From Arthrobacter sp. AFG20 (GTDB lineage Bacteria > Actinomycetota > Actinomycetes > Actinomycetales > Micrococcaceae): a stretch of DNA of 64,000 bases. Shown here one piece after another: positions 41,623 through 50,199 of the stretch. The notes under the pieces were generated by a model. The model had not been told where the DNA came from, searched no databases, and saw only the letters and a program-made list of their open reading frames with translations. The stretch covers positions 1-64,000 of the forward strand of contig NZ_PJMC01000008.1 in NCBI RefSeq assembly GCF_002892795.1, written 5' to 3'. The position numbers were made by a program, and so were the translations under genes. The stretch's first letter is position 1, and each line of letters opens with the position of its first letter.

Positions 41623-43922
41623 CAGTGGTGCCCTGCCCGCTCTATACGCATCTCCGCGGGCAGCTTGTTCCATTCCGCCATGAGCTCGCGTTCGGCGGGA
41701 GTGGGGATCAGCCCGGCGGGGGCGTACACACGGGAGGGATGTGGGCGGTCCTCGTTATTGACGTTAGGGGTCCCTGCCGTCGTGTTCCTGAAGGCCTTCA
41801 GGGTGGCCGCCACAGCGGTGATGATGACGATGATGCTCAGGACCACGAAGATGATGGACAGCCAGCCCTGGATCATGGTGTTGCGGACCACCGCCTCCAT
41901 GGCCGCGGCGGTCTTGGCCGTGCCGAAGGAGGTCTTCCCGTCGGCCAGGGCCTTGCTGAAGGCGCCGTTGTTGGCGAAGTACCCCACCGCCGGGACGGAG
42001 GAGAAGATCTTGTGGATGCTGGCCGTGACGGTGACGACGGCGGTGAAGGCCAGCGGCACGGCGACGATCCACAAGTACTTGAAGGAGCCGCGCTTGGCCG
42101 CGATGGCCATGCACACCGCCAGCGCGATGGCGGCCAGCAGCTGGTTGGCGATGCCGAACAGCGGGAACAGGGTGTTGATGCCGCCGAGCGGGTCGGTGAC
42201 GCCCATCAGCAGCACTGCGCCCCAGGCGCCCACCATGATGGCCGTGCAGAGCCACGCGCCGGGACGCCAGGACGCCTCCTTGAACCTCGGGGCAAAGTTC
42301 CCGATCGAATCCTGCAGCATGAACCGCGCAACGCGCGTTCCGGCGTCGACCGCGGTGAGGATGAACAGGGCCTCGAACATGATGGCGAAGTGGTACCAGA
42401 AAGCCATCATGCCGGTGCCGCCGATGAACTGCTGCATGATGTGGGCCAGGCCCACGGCCAGCGTTGGCGCACCGCCGGAGCGCGAGACGATGCTTTCCTC
42501 GCCCACGTTCGACGCGGTCTGGGCCAGGACGTCAGGGGTGATGTTGACGCCGGCCAGGCCGAGTCCGTTGACCCACTGCGCCGCCGTCTCGACGGTTCCT
42601 CCGGTCAGGGCCGCGGGGGCGTTCATGGCGAAGTAGATCCCGCGGTCAATCGAAATGGCCGCGACCAGCGCCATGATGGCAACGAAGGATTCCATCAGCA
42701 TGCCGCCGTAGCCGATGAAGCGGGTCTGCCGCTCCTTCTCGATGAGCTTCGGCGTGGTGCCGGAGGAAATCAGGGCGTGGAAGCCGGACAGCGCGCCGCA
42801 GGCGATGGTGACGAACAGGAACGGGAACAGCGAGCCGGAGAAGACCGGCCCGTTCTCGCGGCCCGCGAACTCGCTGAAGGCGGGAACGGTGATTTCGGGG
42901 CGCACCACGATGATGGCCAGGGCCAGCATCGCGATCACGCCGATCTTCATGAAGGTCGAGAGGTAGTCCCGGGGTGCAAGCAGGAGCCACACCGGAAGAA
43001 TGGCCGCAATGAAGCCGTAGACGATGAGGCCCCACGCGATGGTGACTTTGTCCAGGTGGAAGAACGCCGCGCCCCATTCCGTGCCGGCCACCGCGCCGCC
43101 GCCGATGATGGCGGCCATGAGCAGCACGAAGCCGATGATGGAAACCTCCATGACCTTGCCCGGACGCAGGTACCTCAGGTACACGCCCATGAAGAGCGCG
43201 ATCGGGATGGTCATGCCCACCGAGAAGACGCCCCAGGGGCTCTCCCCCAGGGCATTGACGACGACGAGCGCCAGGATCGCGACGATGATCACCATGATCA
43301 GCAGCGTGGCCACGAGGGCGGCGGTGCCGCCGATGACGCCGAGCTCCTCACGCGCCATCTGGCCGAGGGAACGGCCGCCGCGGCGCATGGAGAAGAACAT
43401 GACCAGGTAGTCCTGGACGGCGCCTGCGAGGACGACGCCGAGAATGATCCAGATGGTGCCGGGGAGGTACCCCATCTGGGCGGCGATGACGGGCCCCACG
43501 AGCGGACCCGCTCCGGCGATGGCGGCGAAGTGGTGCCCGAAGAGGACATTGCGGTCCGTGCGGACGTAGTCTTTGCCGTCAGCCTTGTACTCGGCCGGCG
43601 TGGCACGGCGGTCGTCCGGTTTGAGCAGATAGCGCTCGATGACCTTCGAATAGAAGCGGTAGCCGATCAGGTAGGTGCACACCGAGGCGAACACGAACCA
43701 GATGGCGTTGACGGTTTCGCCCCTGACGATGGCCAGCATGAACCAGGCCACGCCGCCCAGGAGTGCGATGGCTACCCACGTGGCGATCTTCGCAGGGGTC
43801 CATCTGCGCTCCTCGGCGTCGCGGACCGCGTCATCCAGCGACGTCGGCGGCAGCGACCCGTTGGGCGCGGGATTGAGTTCCCCGTCCGCCGTTCGGATCC
43901 CGTCCTCAGGCATGGTGCCCAT
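41622..43922 (-). CDS. cstA: Carbon starvation protein A (pyruvate/peptide transporter)
   Basis: 766 residues with about 16-18 membrane segments. Family features include the N-terminal WFMLAIVRGETVNAIWFVFAS region, GHHFAAIAGAGPLVGPVIAA, VLAGAVQDYLVMFFSMRRGG and GVTDPLGGINTLFPLFGIANQ. CstA-type proteins import pyruvate or peptides under carbon starvation. GGAGGAGAC precedes ATG 43922. It heads an operon with ybdD and a GNAT gene. Two inverted repeats lie upstream and may be regulator sites. Confidence 0.95.
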   Translation of the reverse strand: MGTMPEDGIRTADGELNPAPNGSLPPTSLDDAVRDAEERRWTPAKIATWVAIALLGGVAWFMLAIVRGETVNAIWFVFASVCTYLIGYRFYSKVIERYLLKPDDRRATPAEYKADGKDYVRTDRNVLFGHHFAAIAGAGPLVGPVIAAQMGYLPGTIWIILGVVLAGAVQDYLVMFFSMRRGGRSLGQMAREELGVIGGTAALVATLLIMVIIVAILALVVVNALGESPWGVFSVGMTIPIALFMGVYLRYLRPGKVMEVSIIGFVLLMAAIIGGGAVAGTEWGAAFFHLDKVTIAWGLIVYGFIAAILPVWLLLAPRDYLSTFMKIGVIAMLALAIIVVRPEITVPAFSEFAGRENGPVFSGSLFPFLFVTIACGALSGFHALISSGTTPKLIEKERQTRFIGYGGMLMESFVAIMALVAAISIDRGIYFAMNAPAALTGGTVETAAQWVNGLGLAGVNITPDVLAQTASNVGEESIVSRSGGAPTLAVGLAHIMQQFIGGTGMMAFWYHFAIMFEALFILTAVDAGTRVARFMLQDSIGNFAPRFKEASWRPGAWLCTAIMVGAWGAVLLMGVTDPLGGINTLFPLFGIANQLLAAIALAVCMAIAAKRGSFKYLWIVAVPLAFTAVVTVTASIHKIFSSVPAVGYFANNGAFSKALADGKTSFGTAKTAAAMEAVVRNTMIQGWLSIIFVVLSIIVIITAVAATLKAFRNTTAGTPNVNNEDRPHPSRVYAPAGLIPTPAERELMAEWNKLPAEMRIERAGHH

Positions 43923-43945
43923 GTCTCCTCCTTGAGATTCCCAGT

Positions 43946-43986
43946 TGGCACGGAGTGTGCCACCGGCACCCTACCAACGGGTAGGG
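43946..43986. promoter_or_regulatory. Two dyads upstream of cstA
   Basis: TGGCAC (43946-43951), 5 bp, GTGCCA (43957-43962), and CCCTACC (43969-43975), 4 bp, GGTAGGG (43980-43986). Both are perfect short inverted repeats 24-64 bp before the cstA start, where a regulator or hairpin could act. Confidence 0.4.
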
Positions 43987-44074
43987 CTGCAACCGCGGCC
44001 ATTTGCGGAGCGCTGCCGGAGGAATCGCCGAGCGGTCGCGACGCCGCGGCGAGCGGACGGCGCCGGCCCGTACC

Positions 44075-44106
44075 GCCGTCGTCCGCTCCAGCCGTCGTCC
44101 GCTCCA
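44075..44106. repeat. Tandem 16-bp repeat
   Basis: Two exact adjacent copies of GCCGTCGTCCGCTCCA lie between cstA and the ABC permease gene, just past the permease stop (44137, minus). Origin unknown; probably local slippage. Confidence 0.75.
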
Positions 44107-44136
44107 AGGGTCCAGTGCGGCTGTCAGGAGCGGGTG

Positions 44137-46986
44137 TCAGGTGCCGACGCTTCGCCGGGACACGGGCAGGCGGGCACGCGCGAAGACCCACGCCAGTGCG
44201 CTGCCGGTCAGCGGCACGGCAACGAGCAGGGCCAGCAAGGGCAGCCACGGGACGACGGACTGTGCGAACATCCGGGTGGCCCCAATGAGCAGGACTGCGG
44301 GCACCACCCCGGCGGCCACTCCCAGCGAGGTGCCGAGGGACGCTGTCATGAGCGACTGCGCACCTGCCAGAGCTTTCCGCAGCCGCGGCGGCGCCCCGAC
44401 TCCTGCGAGCGTTATGTGGTCTGCCCGGGCATCGGCGAGCGCCAGGCCCGTGGTGATGCCGGCGGCGCTGAGCGTGATGAGGGCACTGGTGCCGACGATC
44501 AGCCACAACAGTTCGGACCCGGCACGGTCGGCGCCCGGCTCAACGTAGAAACCCATGGCCTGGATCCGGTAAATCTGGGCCAGCGCCGCCGACGCCCTGT
44601 CCTGCTCGGCGGCTTCCGGGTAGGCGGACAGCTGGGCGAGCAGCACGGAGTTGTCGAAGTGGATGCCCAGCTTGGACGCGGTGCCCGGAGGGATGACGCC
44701 GTAGAACGGGACCGGCACGTCCGGGGCGTCCACGACGGCGGGCAGGGCTGTGTTGCTCAGGGGCTTGTAATCAACGGCTGAACCGGGACCGGGGATGGAG
44801 TGGCGCACGTCGTAGGACTGGAGAGTGGTCACCCCGTCCTTTTCGAAGACCGGGTTGCTGACCACCATTCCGCCGCTGTTCAATGCGGCCACCGCGGCCG
44901 GGCTCGGTTCCCGGCCCAGCAGGGACCGTAGCTCGCCGACGCCGCCAACCACCAGCTGCGGAAGCTGGCCTGAGACGCCGGCAGGGAACATCGATCCGTT
45001 GCAGCGCCAGTCCTGCCCGTCCAGGACTCGGCCTTGCGGCGTGGCAGGGCATTCCTGGCCCGCCGGCACGGCGAGCTTGTATTGCCGGCAGTCCACACCG
45101 TCCTTCTTGGCGGGAGGGGGTCCGTCGGCCGACACGCGCATGTCGCACTTGCTCGTCACCGGTCCTTGCAGGACCTGCGTCCACTGCACGGTGCTGAGCT
45201 CCCGCCGCAGCGCCGCGGCCACCGCAGCCGGGTCGATGGCCTGGTCGGGACCCGTTCCTGCGGCGTTGACCGGTGCCGTTTCCAACGGCAGCGAGACCTG
45301 GTCTTCCTGCGCAGCCCACATGTGGGTGCGCTTCGCTTCCTCCGTCTGGCTTGCCGAGAGGACCATCGCGGCGCTGGCCAGCGTCGCGGCAGCGAGGACC
45401 GCGGCCACGGCCGGCACAGTGCGGCTCCGGTTCCTGGCCGAGTCACGGGCGGCCATCCGCAGCGGGAGCGGCATCCACGCGGTACGTGCAGTCAGGACTT
45501 TCACGAGCGTCCCGGTGAGCACAACGAGGGCTGCGACGCCCAGGACTGCGCCGCCGGTGAGCAGGCCCGCAACCAGCGGGATCCGTGCGGCGCGGGCATC
45601 CAGGTCCCCGGTCAGCCCCAGCGTGTGCCCCGCCACCAGGCAGGTGATGGCCAGAACCAGCAGTCCGCCGCCCACCCGAGCCGGCCAGGGCCCCGAAACA
45701 GCCGGTGCGCGGCCGGACTGCAATGCGCCGAGCACCGCCTGCTGTGCAACCTGCCGGGCCGGAACCACCGCGGCCAGGAAACATGCCAGCAGGCCCATGG
45801 CCATGGCCGCCACAGCGGGCAGGACGTCCAGGTGGAAGCCCGGAAACCGGACGGAGCCCAGATGCCTGGCTATGCCCACCACCGCGGCGGCCCCGCCGGC
45901 CCCCAGCACGGCACCGGCAACTACCGCGATAGTCCCAAGCCACAGCCCCGCGGCGGTCACCACCGCCCGCACTGTGGGTGCTTCCGCACCGCTGGCGGCA
46001 AGCAGCGTGAGTTCGCGGACTTGGCGCTTGGCGCCCACCGCAAACGCTGCCCCGGCCAGGAGCCCCACTTCGAGCAGGGCAAGTGCCGCGATCAGCACGG
46101 CGGCAACGTAGCCGGCGGCGGGCATGGTCCCGGGGCCCCCGGCAGCGCCCGACGGGACCGGCGGGTCAAGTGCCACGGCGCGGGAAAGCACAGCGATGCC
46201 GGACCTGTTCAGGTCACGGATCTGGTCCCACGTCACGGGTTTTGAACCGGCGAGGTAGTACATCGTTTCGCCGAGCGGACTCCCCTCGGCGGGCTGGCTG
46301 CCCATCGCTGCCTGGCCAGGCCTGAGGAACAGGATGGGGTTGCCGTCCGAGTAGGTGGCGTCCCGGACGGTGCCGACAACGGCGAAGGTGCCGTCCGCCG
46401 TCGTCAGCCTGTCCCCGAGGCGGATCCCGAAGCGTTCCAGCGCTCCGGGCGAGACTAAAATTTCGTCACCGGCGGCGGCCCGGCCCTCCAGAAGTGTGTA
46501 TTTTCCGGCGAAGGCGGGATTCAGGGCGTCGACGGCTATGGCCATCACCGGGACATCGGACGCGCCACCACCGGACGCAGCCGCCCGGACCGTGAGCGTC
46601 AGCTGCGTTTCGGTCAGGACTTCGTAGCCGGCCAGTATGGCGTCCCGCGGATTCCGCGGTTTGAAGTCCGGATCGACGGTGAAATTCCGCGTCATGGTAG
46701 CCGTCTCAAACACAGGATCCTGCACGGTCTCGGCGTTGGAGGCGGGCATGCTGCGGAACCTCGCCTGCGTGCTGCCCAGCTGGTACTGCACCCGTTCCGC
46801 AGGTGTCTCCTGCATGCTTTGAGCCAGGGCCGCGGCGCCGGTCATGCCGGCCACGGGCAGCAGGATCAGCAGGATGATCAGCAGCGAGCGGCCGCGGTGC
46901 CTGCTGATGTCCCGCCGTGCCATCCGGAGGGCCAGACGGAAACTGTGCCACCGGCCGTGGGGCAGAGGCGCTAAGTCCAGGGCCAT
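44137..46986 (-). CDS. ABC transporter permease (FtsX/MacB type, two-module)
   Basis: 949 residues. An N-terminal membrane segment (LLIILLILLPVAGMTGAAALA) is followed by a large extracellular domain, then groups of membrane helices (about residues 290-480 and 860-945) with a second extracellular domain between. This duplicated FtsX layout is typical of LolE/MacB-like permeases for lipids, peptides or antibiotics. ATG 46986 is one base after the ATPase stop, so the pair is co-translated; frames starting further upstream would overlap the ATPase. Control is probably by the PadR regulator two genes upstream. Confidence 0.88.
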   Translation of the reverse strand: MALDLAPLPHGRWHSFRLALRMARRDISRHRGRSLLIILLILLPVAGMTGAAALAQSMQETPAERVQYQLGSTQARFRSMPASNAETVQDPVFETATMTRNFTVDPDFKPRNPRDAILAGYEVLTETQLTLTVRAAASGGGASDVPVMAIAVDALNPAFAGKYTLLEGRAAAGDEILVSPGALERFGIRLGDRLTTADGTFAVVGTVRDATYSDGNPILFLRPGQAAMGSQPAEGSPLGETMYYLAGSKPVTWDQIRDLNRSGIAVLSRAVALDPPVPSGAAGGPGTMPAAGYVAAVLIAALALLEVGLLAGAAFAVGAKRQVRELTLLAASGAEAPTVRAVVTAAGLWLGTIAVVAGAVLGAGGAAAVVGIARHLGSVRFPGFHLDVLPAVAAMAMGLLACFLAAVVPARQVAQQAVLGALQSGRAPAVSGPWPARVGGGLLVLAITCLVAGHTLGLTGDLDARAARIPLVAGLLTGGAVLGVAALVVLTGTLVKVLTARTAWMPLPLRMAARDSARNRSRTVPAVAAVLAAATLASAAMVLSASQTEEAKRTHMWAAQEDQVSLPLETAPVNAAGTGPDQAIDPAAVAAALRRELSTVQWTQVLQGPVTSKCDMRVSADGPPPAKKDGVDCRQYKLAVPAGQECPATPQGRVLDGQDWRCNGSMFPAGVSGQLPQLVVGGVGELRSLLGREPSPAAVAALNSGGMVVSNPVFEKDGVTTLQSYDVRHSIPGPGSAVDYKPLSNTALPAVVDAPDVPVPFYGVIPPGTASKLGIHFDNSVLLAQLSAYPEAAEQDRASAALAQIYRIQAMGFYVEPGADRAGSELLWLIVGTSALITLSAAGITTGLALADARADHITLAGVGAPPRLRKALAGAQSLMTASLGTSLGVAAGVVPAVLLIGATRMFAQSVVPWLPLLALLVAVPLTGSALAWVFARARLPVSRRSVGT

Positions 46987-46987
46987 C

Positions 46988-47722
46988 TCAGCCGGCCGGT
47001 GCCAGGAGAACTGCGGGATCGTGCATGGCCGTTGCCTCATCCACAATCCGGCCGTCACGGATAAACACCACGCGGTCCGCCCACGCGGCATGACGCGCCT
47101 CGTGCGTAACCAGCATGACGGCGGCGCCGGAGTCAGCCCGGGAGCGGAGCACCTCCATCACGCCGTGGCCGGTGGTGGAGTCAAGGGCGCCGGTGGGTTC
47201 ATCGGCGAGGATCAGCCGACGGTTTCCCACGATGGCGCGTGCGATGGCCACACGCTGCTGCTGCCCGCCGGACATTTCATCCATGAACCGGTGGGCCAGC
47301 TCCGGGATCCCCACCTGCCGCAGGGAATCCACTGCCTGCCGGTGCGCTTTCCTGGCCGGCACGCCGTCCAGCTCAAGCGGCAGGGCAACATTTTCCGCGG
47401 CCGACAGCGTCGGGACCAGGTTGAAGTCCTGGAAGACGTAACCCACCGCACGGCGGCGCAGCCGGGCCAAAGCGTTCAGTCCCAGCCCCGCCAGGGGCGT
47501 TGACTCCACAAAGACACCGCCCGACGTCGGCCGGTCAAGTCCGCCGGCCAGCGCCAGCAGGGAGGATTTTCCGGAGCCTGACGGCCCCATCACCGCGACG
47601 AATTCCCCGGCATTGACGGTGAGGTCAACATCCCGCAAGGCGGCAACCGCCGTGGCCCCCTGCCCGAACGTCCTGCTGACTTTCGCGAGTTCAAGGACCT
47701 GTTGCGGCCCCTGCACGCTCAC
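46988..47722 (-). CDS. ABC transporter ATP-binding protein (MacB/LolD type)
   Basis: 244 residues. Walker A GPSGSGKSS, Q-loop YVFQDFNLVPTLSA, signature MSGGQQQRVAIARA, Walker B LILADEPTGALD and His switch LVTHEARH are all intact. It energises the FtsX-type permease encoded next. GTG 47722 overlaps the padR stop by 4 bp, giving a padR-ATPase-permease operon. PadR-linked transporters of this type often export antimicrobial peptides or drugs; the substrate here is unknown. Confidence 0.93.
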   Translation of the reverse strand: MSVQGPQQVLELAKVSRTFGQGATAVAALRDVDLTVNAGEFVAVMGPSGSGKSSLLALAGGLDRPTSGGVFVESTPLAGLGLNALARLRRRAVGYVFQDFNLVPTLSAAENVALPLELDGVPARKAHRQAVDSLRQVGIPELAHRFMDEMSGGQQQRVAIARAIVGNRRLILADEPTGALDSTTGHGVMEVLRSRADSGAAVMLVTHEARHAAWADRVVFIRDGRIVDEATAMHDPAVLLAPAG

Positions 47723-48333
47723 CGGCGGTTCTCCGCTGTGAGCGGGGCGGCCTCGTCCACACCGACTGCGTTGGACGGTTTACGTGCGTGGCCGCGCGAC
47801 CCGGAGGCCTGCGCGAGCTGCAGCATCCGGGCCTCGCACAGATCCAGCCAGCGGATCTCGGCCTCGGTCTGGAAGATCAGCGAATCCAGCACCAGCAGCC
47901 AGGCGGTGTCCGCCGCCCGCTGGTTGGCCGCGGTGTCCCGCCGCGACTTCGTATAGTCCTGCAGGGCACGCATGGAAGCGGTGCGCTGGCCCTGGATGAT
48001 GGCTGCGACGTCCACCCCGGGCAGGGTGACGGCCAGCGCCAGCTTGATGGCGAGCTCGTTCCGCGGCGGGTTGCTGCGTTCCACCGGTGTCGCAAACCAG
48101 CCCTGGACCTCCGCCCGGCCGGCTTCGGTGATGCTGTACACGACGTGGCCTTCGCCGTCGCCGCCGTCATTGCTGACCAGGCCGTCACGTTCCAGCCGGT
48201 CGAGGGTGGTGTAGACCTGTCCGATGTTCAGCGGCCAGGTGGAGCCCGTGCGGTCTTCGAATTCGACCCTGAGCTGGTAGCCGTAACGAGGCTGGTCCTG
48301 TAAGAGGGCGAGGAGGCTGTGGCGGATGGACAT
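47719..48333 (-). CDS. PadR-family transcriptional regulator
   Basis: 204 residues. The winged helix begins MSIRHSLLALLQDQPRYGYQL, with VYTTLDRLERDGLV as recognition helix, and a C-terminal helical dimerisation/ligand domain (Vir_act_alpha_C type). GGAGCC precedes ATG 48333; a longer frame would run through the operator. It probably represses its own operon by binding the perfect 13-bp inverted repeat at 48357-48391 and is relieved by a ligand related to the transporter substrate. Confidence 0.92.
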   Translation of the reverse strand: MSIRHSLLALLQDQPRYGYQLRVEFEDRTGSTWPLNIGQVYTTLDRLERDGLVSNDGGDGEGHVVYSITEAGRAEVQGWFATPVERSNPPRNELAIKLALAVTLPGVDVAAIIQGQRTASMRALQDYTKSRRDTAANQRAADTAWLLVLDSLIFQTEAEIRWLDLCEARMLQLAQASGSRGHARKPSNAVGVDEAAPLTAENRR

Positions 48334-48356
48334 CTGGCTCCTTGGCTGGAAGTCGG

Positions 48357-48391
48357 CAGTATGCACGCGCCCCCAAGACGCGTGCATACTG
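48357..48391. promoter_or_regulatory. PadR operator
   Basis: CAGTATGCACGCG (48357-48369), 9 bp, CGCGTGCATACTG (48379-48391): a perfect 13-bp inverted repeat 24 bp upstream of padR. The inner ATGCA/TGCAT halves resemble PadR sites. It lies 12-46 bp downstream of the candidate -10, covering the expected transcription start region. Confidence 0.7.
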
Positions 48392-48402
48392 CGTATTCCC
48401 CG

Positions 48403-48431
48403 AGCCTAACCCCTGTTCTTCTAGCTGGCAA
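48403..48431 (-). promoter_or_regulatory. Promoter of the padR-ABC operon
   Basis: TTGCCA (48431-48426), 17 bp, TAGGCT (48408-48403) on the minus strand, directly upstream of the PadR operator. Confidence 0.65.
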
Positions 48432-48461
48432 TACTGAGTATCTACTGCGCCGGGTATGGCG

Positions 48462-49445
48462 CTACATGACCAGCAGGACCTTGCCCACGTGCTCGCCGGA
48501 GTCGAAGTACTTGTGGGCCGCCCCGACCTGGTCCAGCGGGAAAGTCTTTGCCACCAGCGGATGGATCCGCCCGTCAGCGACGAGGGGCCACACGGAGTCC
48601 CTGACCGCCGTCATGATGACGCCCTTCTCGGCTGTCGGGCGGGGGCGGAGCGCCGTGGCCACGACGGCCGCACGCTTGCGCAGCAGCTGCCCGAGGTCCA
48701 GTTCGCCCCGGGCGCCTCCCTGCAGCCCGATGACGACGAGCCGGCCGTAGTCGGCCAGGGCGTCAACGTTTTTCTGCAGGTACTTGGCTCCCACGACGTC
48801 CAGGATGACGTCGGCGCCCTTGCCCCCGTTTTGGGCTCGCAGGCTCTCGGCGAAGTCTTCCTCCGCGTAGTTGATGGCGATGTCGGCACCAAGGAAGGCC
48901 TTGGCGGTGCTGACTTTCTCGTCGGTGCCCGCGGTGGCTGCCACCGTGGCCCCCAATGCCTTGGCCAGCTGGATGGCCATGGTGCCGATGCCTCCCGTGG
49001 CGCCGTGGATCAGGACGGTCTCCCCCGGCTGCAGCTGCGCGGTCATGACCAGGTTTGAGTACACGGTTGCCGCCACCTCAGGCAGGGCGGCAGCGGTAAC
49101 CAGGTCCACGCCGTCGGGAATCCTCAGTACCTGTTCCGAGGGCACCGCGACCTGCTGCGCATAGCCGCCGCCGGACAGCAGCGCCACCACCTTGTCCCCG
49201 ACGGAAAACGGCTTGGTGACGCCGGGGCCGAAACCCGCGATCCTGCCGGATACCTCCAGCCCGGGAATCTCCGAAGCACCCGGCGGGGGCGGGTAGTAGC
49301 CCCTCCGTTGCTGGACGTCGGCACGGTTCAGGCCGGCCGCCACAACATCGATAAGGACTTCACCGTGGCCCGGCTGGGGAGCCGGCACGTCGCGGATTTC
49401 CAGCACTTCCGGCCCGCCGGGCTCCGAGATAAAGACGGCTTTCAT
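48462..49445 (-). CDS. NAD(P)H quinone oxidoreductase / zinc-less alcohol dehydrogenase (MDR family)
   Basis: 327 residues. Starts MKAVFISEPGGPEVLEI; GLNRADVQQRRGYYPPPPGAS is the quinone oxidoreductase signature, and the NADPH site is LIHGATGGIGTMAIQLAK. No catalytic zinc ligands are present, as in zeta-crystallin/PIG3-like enzymes. ATG 49445 follows GGGAG; the longer frame is not needed. Monocistronic. The physiological substrate is unknown. Confidence 0.9.
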   Translation of the reverse strand: MKAVFISEPGGPEVLEIRDVPAPQPGHGEVLIDVVAAGLNRADVQQRRGYYPPPPGASEIPGLEVSGRIAGFGPGVTKPFSVGDKVVALLSGGGYAQQVAVPSEQVLRIPDGVDLVTAAALPEVAATVYSNLVMTAQLQPGETVLIHGATGGIGTMAIQLAKALGATVAATAGTDEKVSTAKAFLGADIAINYAEEDFAESLRAQNGGKGADVILDVVGAKYLQKNVDALADYGRLVVIGLQGGARGELDLGQLLRKRAAVVATALRPRPTAEKGVIMTAVRDSVWPLVADGRIHPLVAKTFPLDQVGAAHKYFDSGEHVGKVLLVM

Positions 49446-49558
49446 GGCGAACTCCCGATTTCTAGCTGATTCCTGCCCCAAAAATACTGTGCGGCGGCGA
49501 CAACTGCCACGCGGCGGTTTTTGTTGCAGCCAACTGCCTATGAAACACTACTCGTTAG

Positions 49559-49646
49559 GGAAGGTTGTCCGAGCGGCCGAAGGAGCTGGTCTTGAAAACC
49601 AGTGTGCGGTAACCCCGTACCAAGAGTTCGAATCTCTTACCTTCCG
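49559..49646 (+). tRNA. tRNA-Ser (anticodon UGA)
   Basis: 88-nt class II tRNA. Acceptor GGAAGGT (49559-49565) pairs with ACCTTCC (49639-49645), discriminator G. The anticodon arm CTGGTCTTGAAAACCAG shows TGA; a long variable arm (TGCGGTAACCCCGTAC region) precedes the T-arm AGAGTTCGAATCTCT. CCA is not encoded. Confidence 0.96.
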
Positions 49647-49951
49647 CGCAGGGCCCGACGCCGTGTGCAAAGCACCGGAATGACGGCCATTGTGAAGGCC
49701 GGCCGGACCAATCGAAAGGTTGGTTTGGCCGGCCTTTTGCGTAGGCAAGTAGTGGCTCTTTCCACCAGCAAGTAGAGGTGCGGACGGGGGCCCGGAAAAC
49801 AGGTAATCCGAGTACCTGCCCGGCAGAATTCGAGTACGCGCCACTCATGCGCGCCGTTGCCGGAAGGCGTTCACTTGTATCAGCACCGCTCCATCCCGCG
49901 ACCGCGGAAGGGAGATTCCGCATCCACCGTTGCATGTGGGGGGTCGAGGTC
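49647..49951. other. Spacer after tRNA-Ser(UGA)
   Basis: About 300 bp: a terminator at 49695-49738, then sequence with no convincing gene up to a small candidate frame at 49952. The longer frame from 49778 has no domain and no ribosome binding site. Confidence 0.5.
49695..49738 (+). terminator. Intrinsic terminator after tRNA-Ser(UGA)
   Basis: AAGGCCGGCC (49695-49704) pairs with GGCCGGCCTT (49727-49736), followed by TT; an inner ACCAA/TTGGT lengthens the stem. Confidence 0.8.
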
Positions 49952-50083
49952 ATGGGCAAGGCCGAAAAACAGAGCCTGCGCTACTCGGATTACTACTGGT
50001 GTATGTCACTGAAGGACTTCACCGAGTGGATCGAGGCCGACGACGACCAGGAGCCGGGCACGTCATACTCGGACCAGCGCTGA
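49952..50083 (+). CDS. Possible 43-residue acidic small protein
   Basis: ATG 49952 starts MGKAEKQSLRYSDYYWCMSL and ends with an acidic EADDDQEPG tail. GAGG lies only 2-3 nt upstream, so initiation is uncertain. Aromatic and acidic content looks protein-like, but no family is recognised. It sits between tRNA-Ser and the VOC gene. Confidence 0.4.
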   Translation: MGKAEKQSLRYSDYYWCMSLKDFTEWIEADDDQEPGTSYSDQR

Positions 50084-50199
50084 GCGCACCCCCGCCCCAC
50101 CCCCATTGAAACTGTCACACCCCCGGCATAGTCTCGGTTCTGTCCGTAGCACCTCCATGACCTGCGGGAACGTCCAGCAAACCACACCAGGAGCAGACC

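Noticed and set aside
41610..44288. 892-residue plus-strand frame opposite cstA
   Set aside because: His/Glu/Asp/Arg-rich low-complexity translation complementary to a clear membrane transporter.
49778..49951. Longer version of the 43-residue small protein
   Set aside because: The added 58 residues are Arg-rich, lack a ribosome binding site and start within an intergenic tail of the tRNA terminator region.
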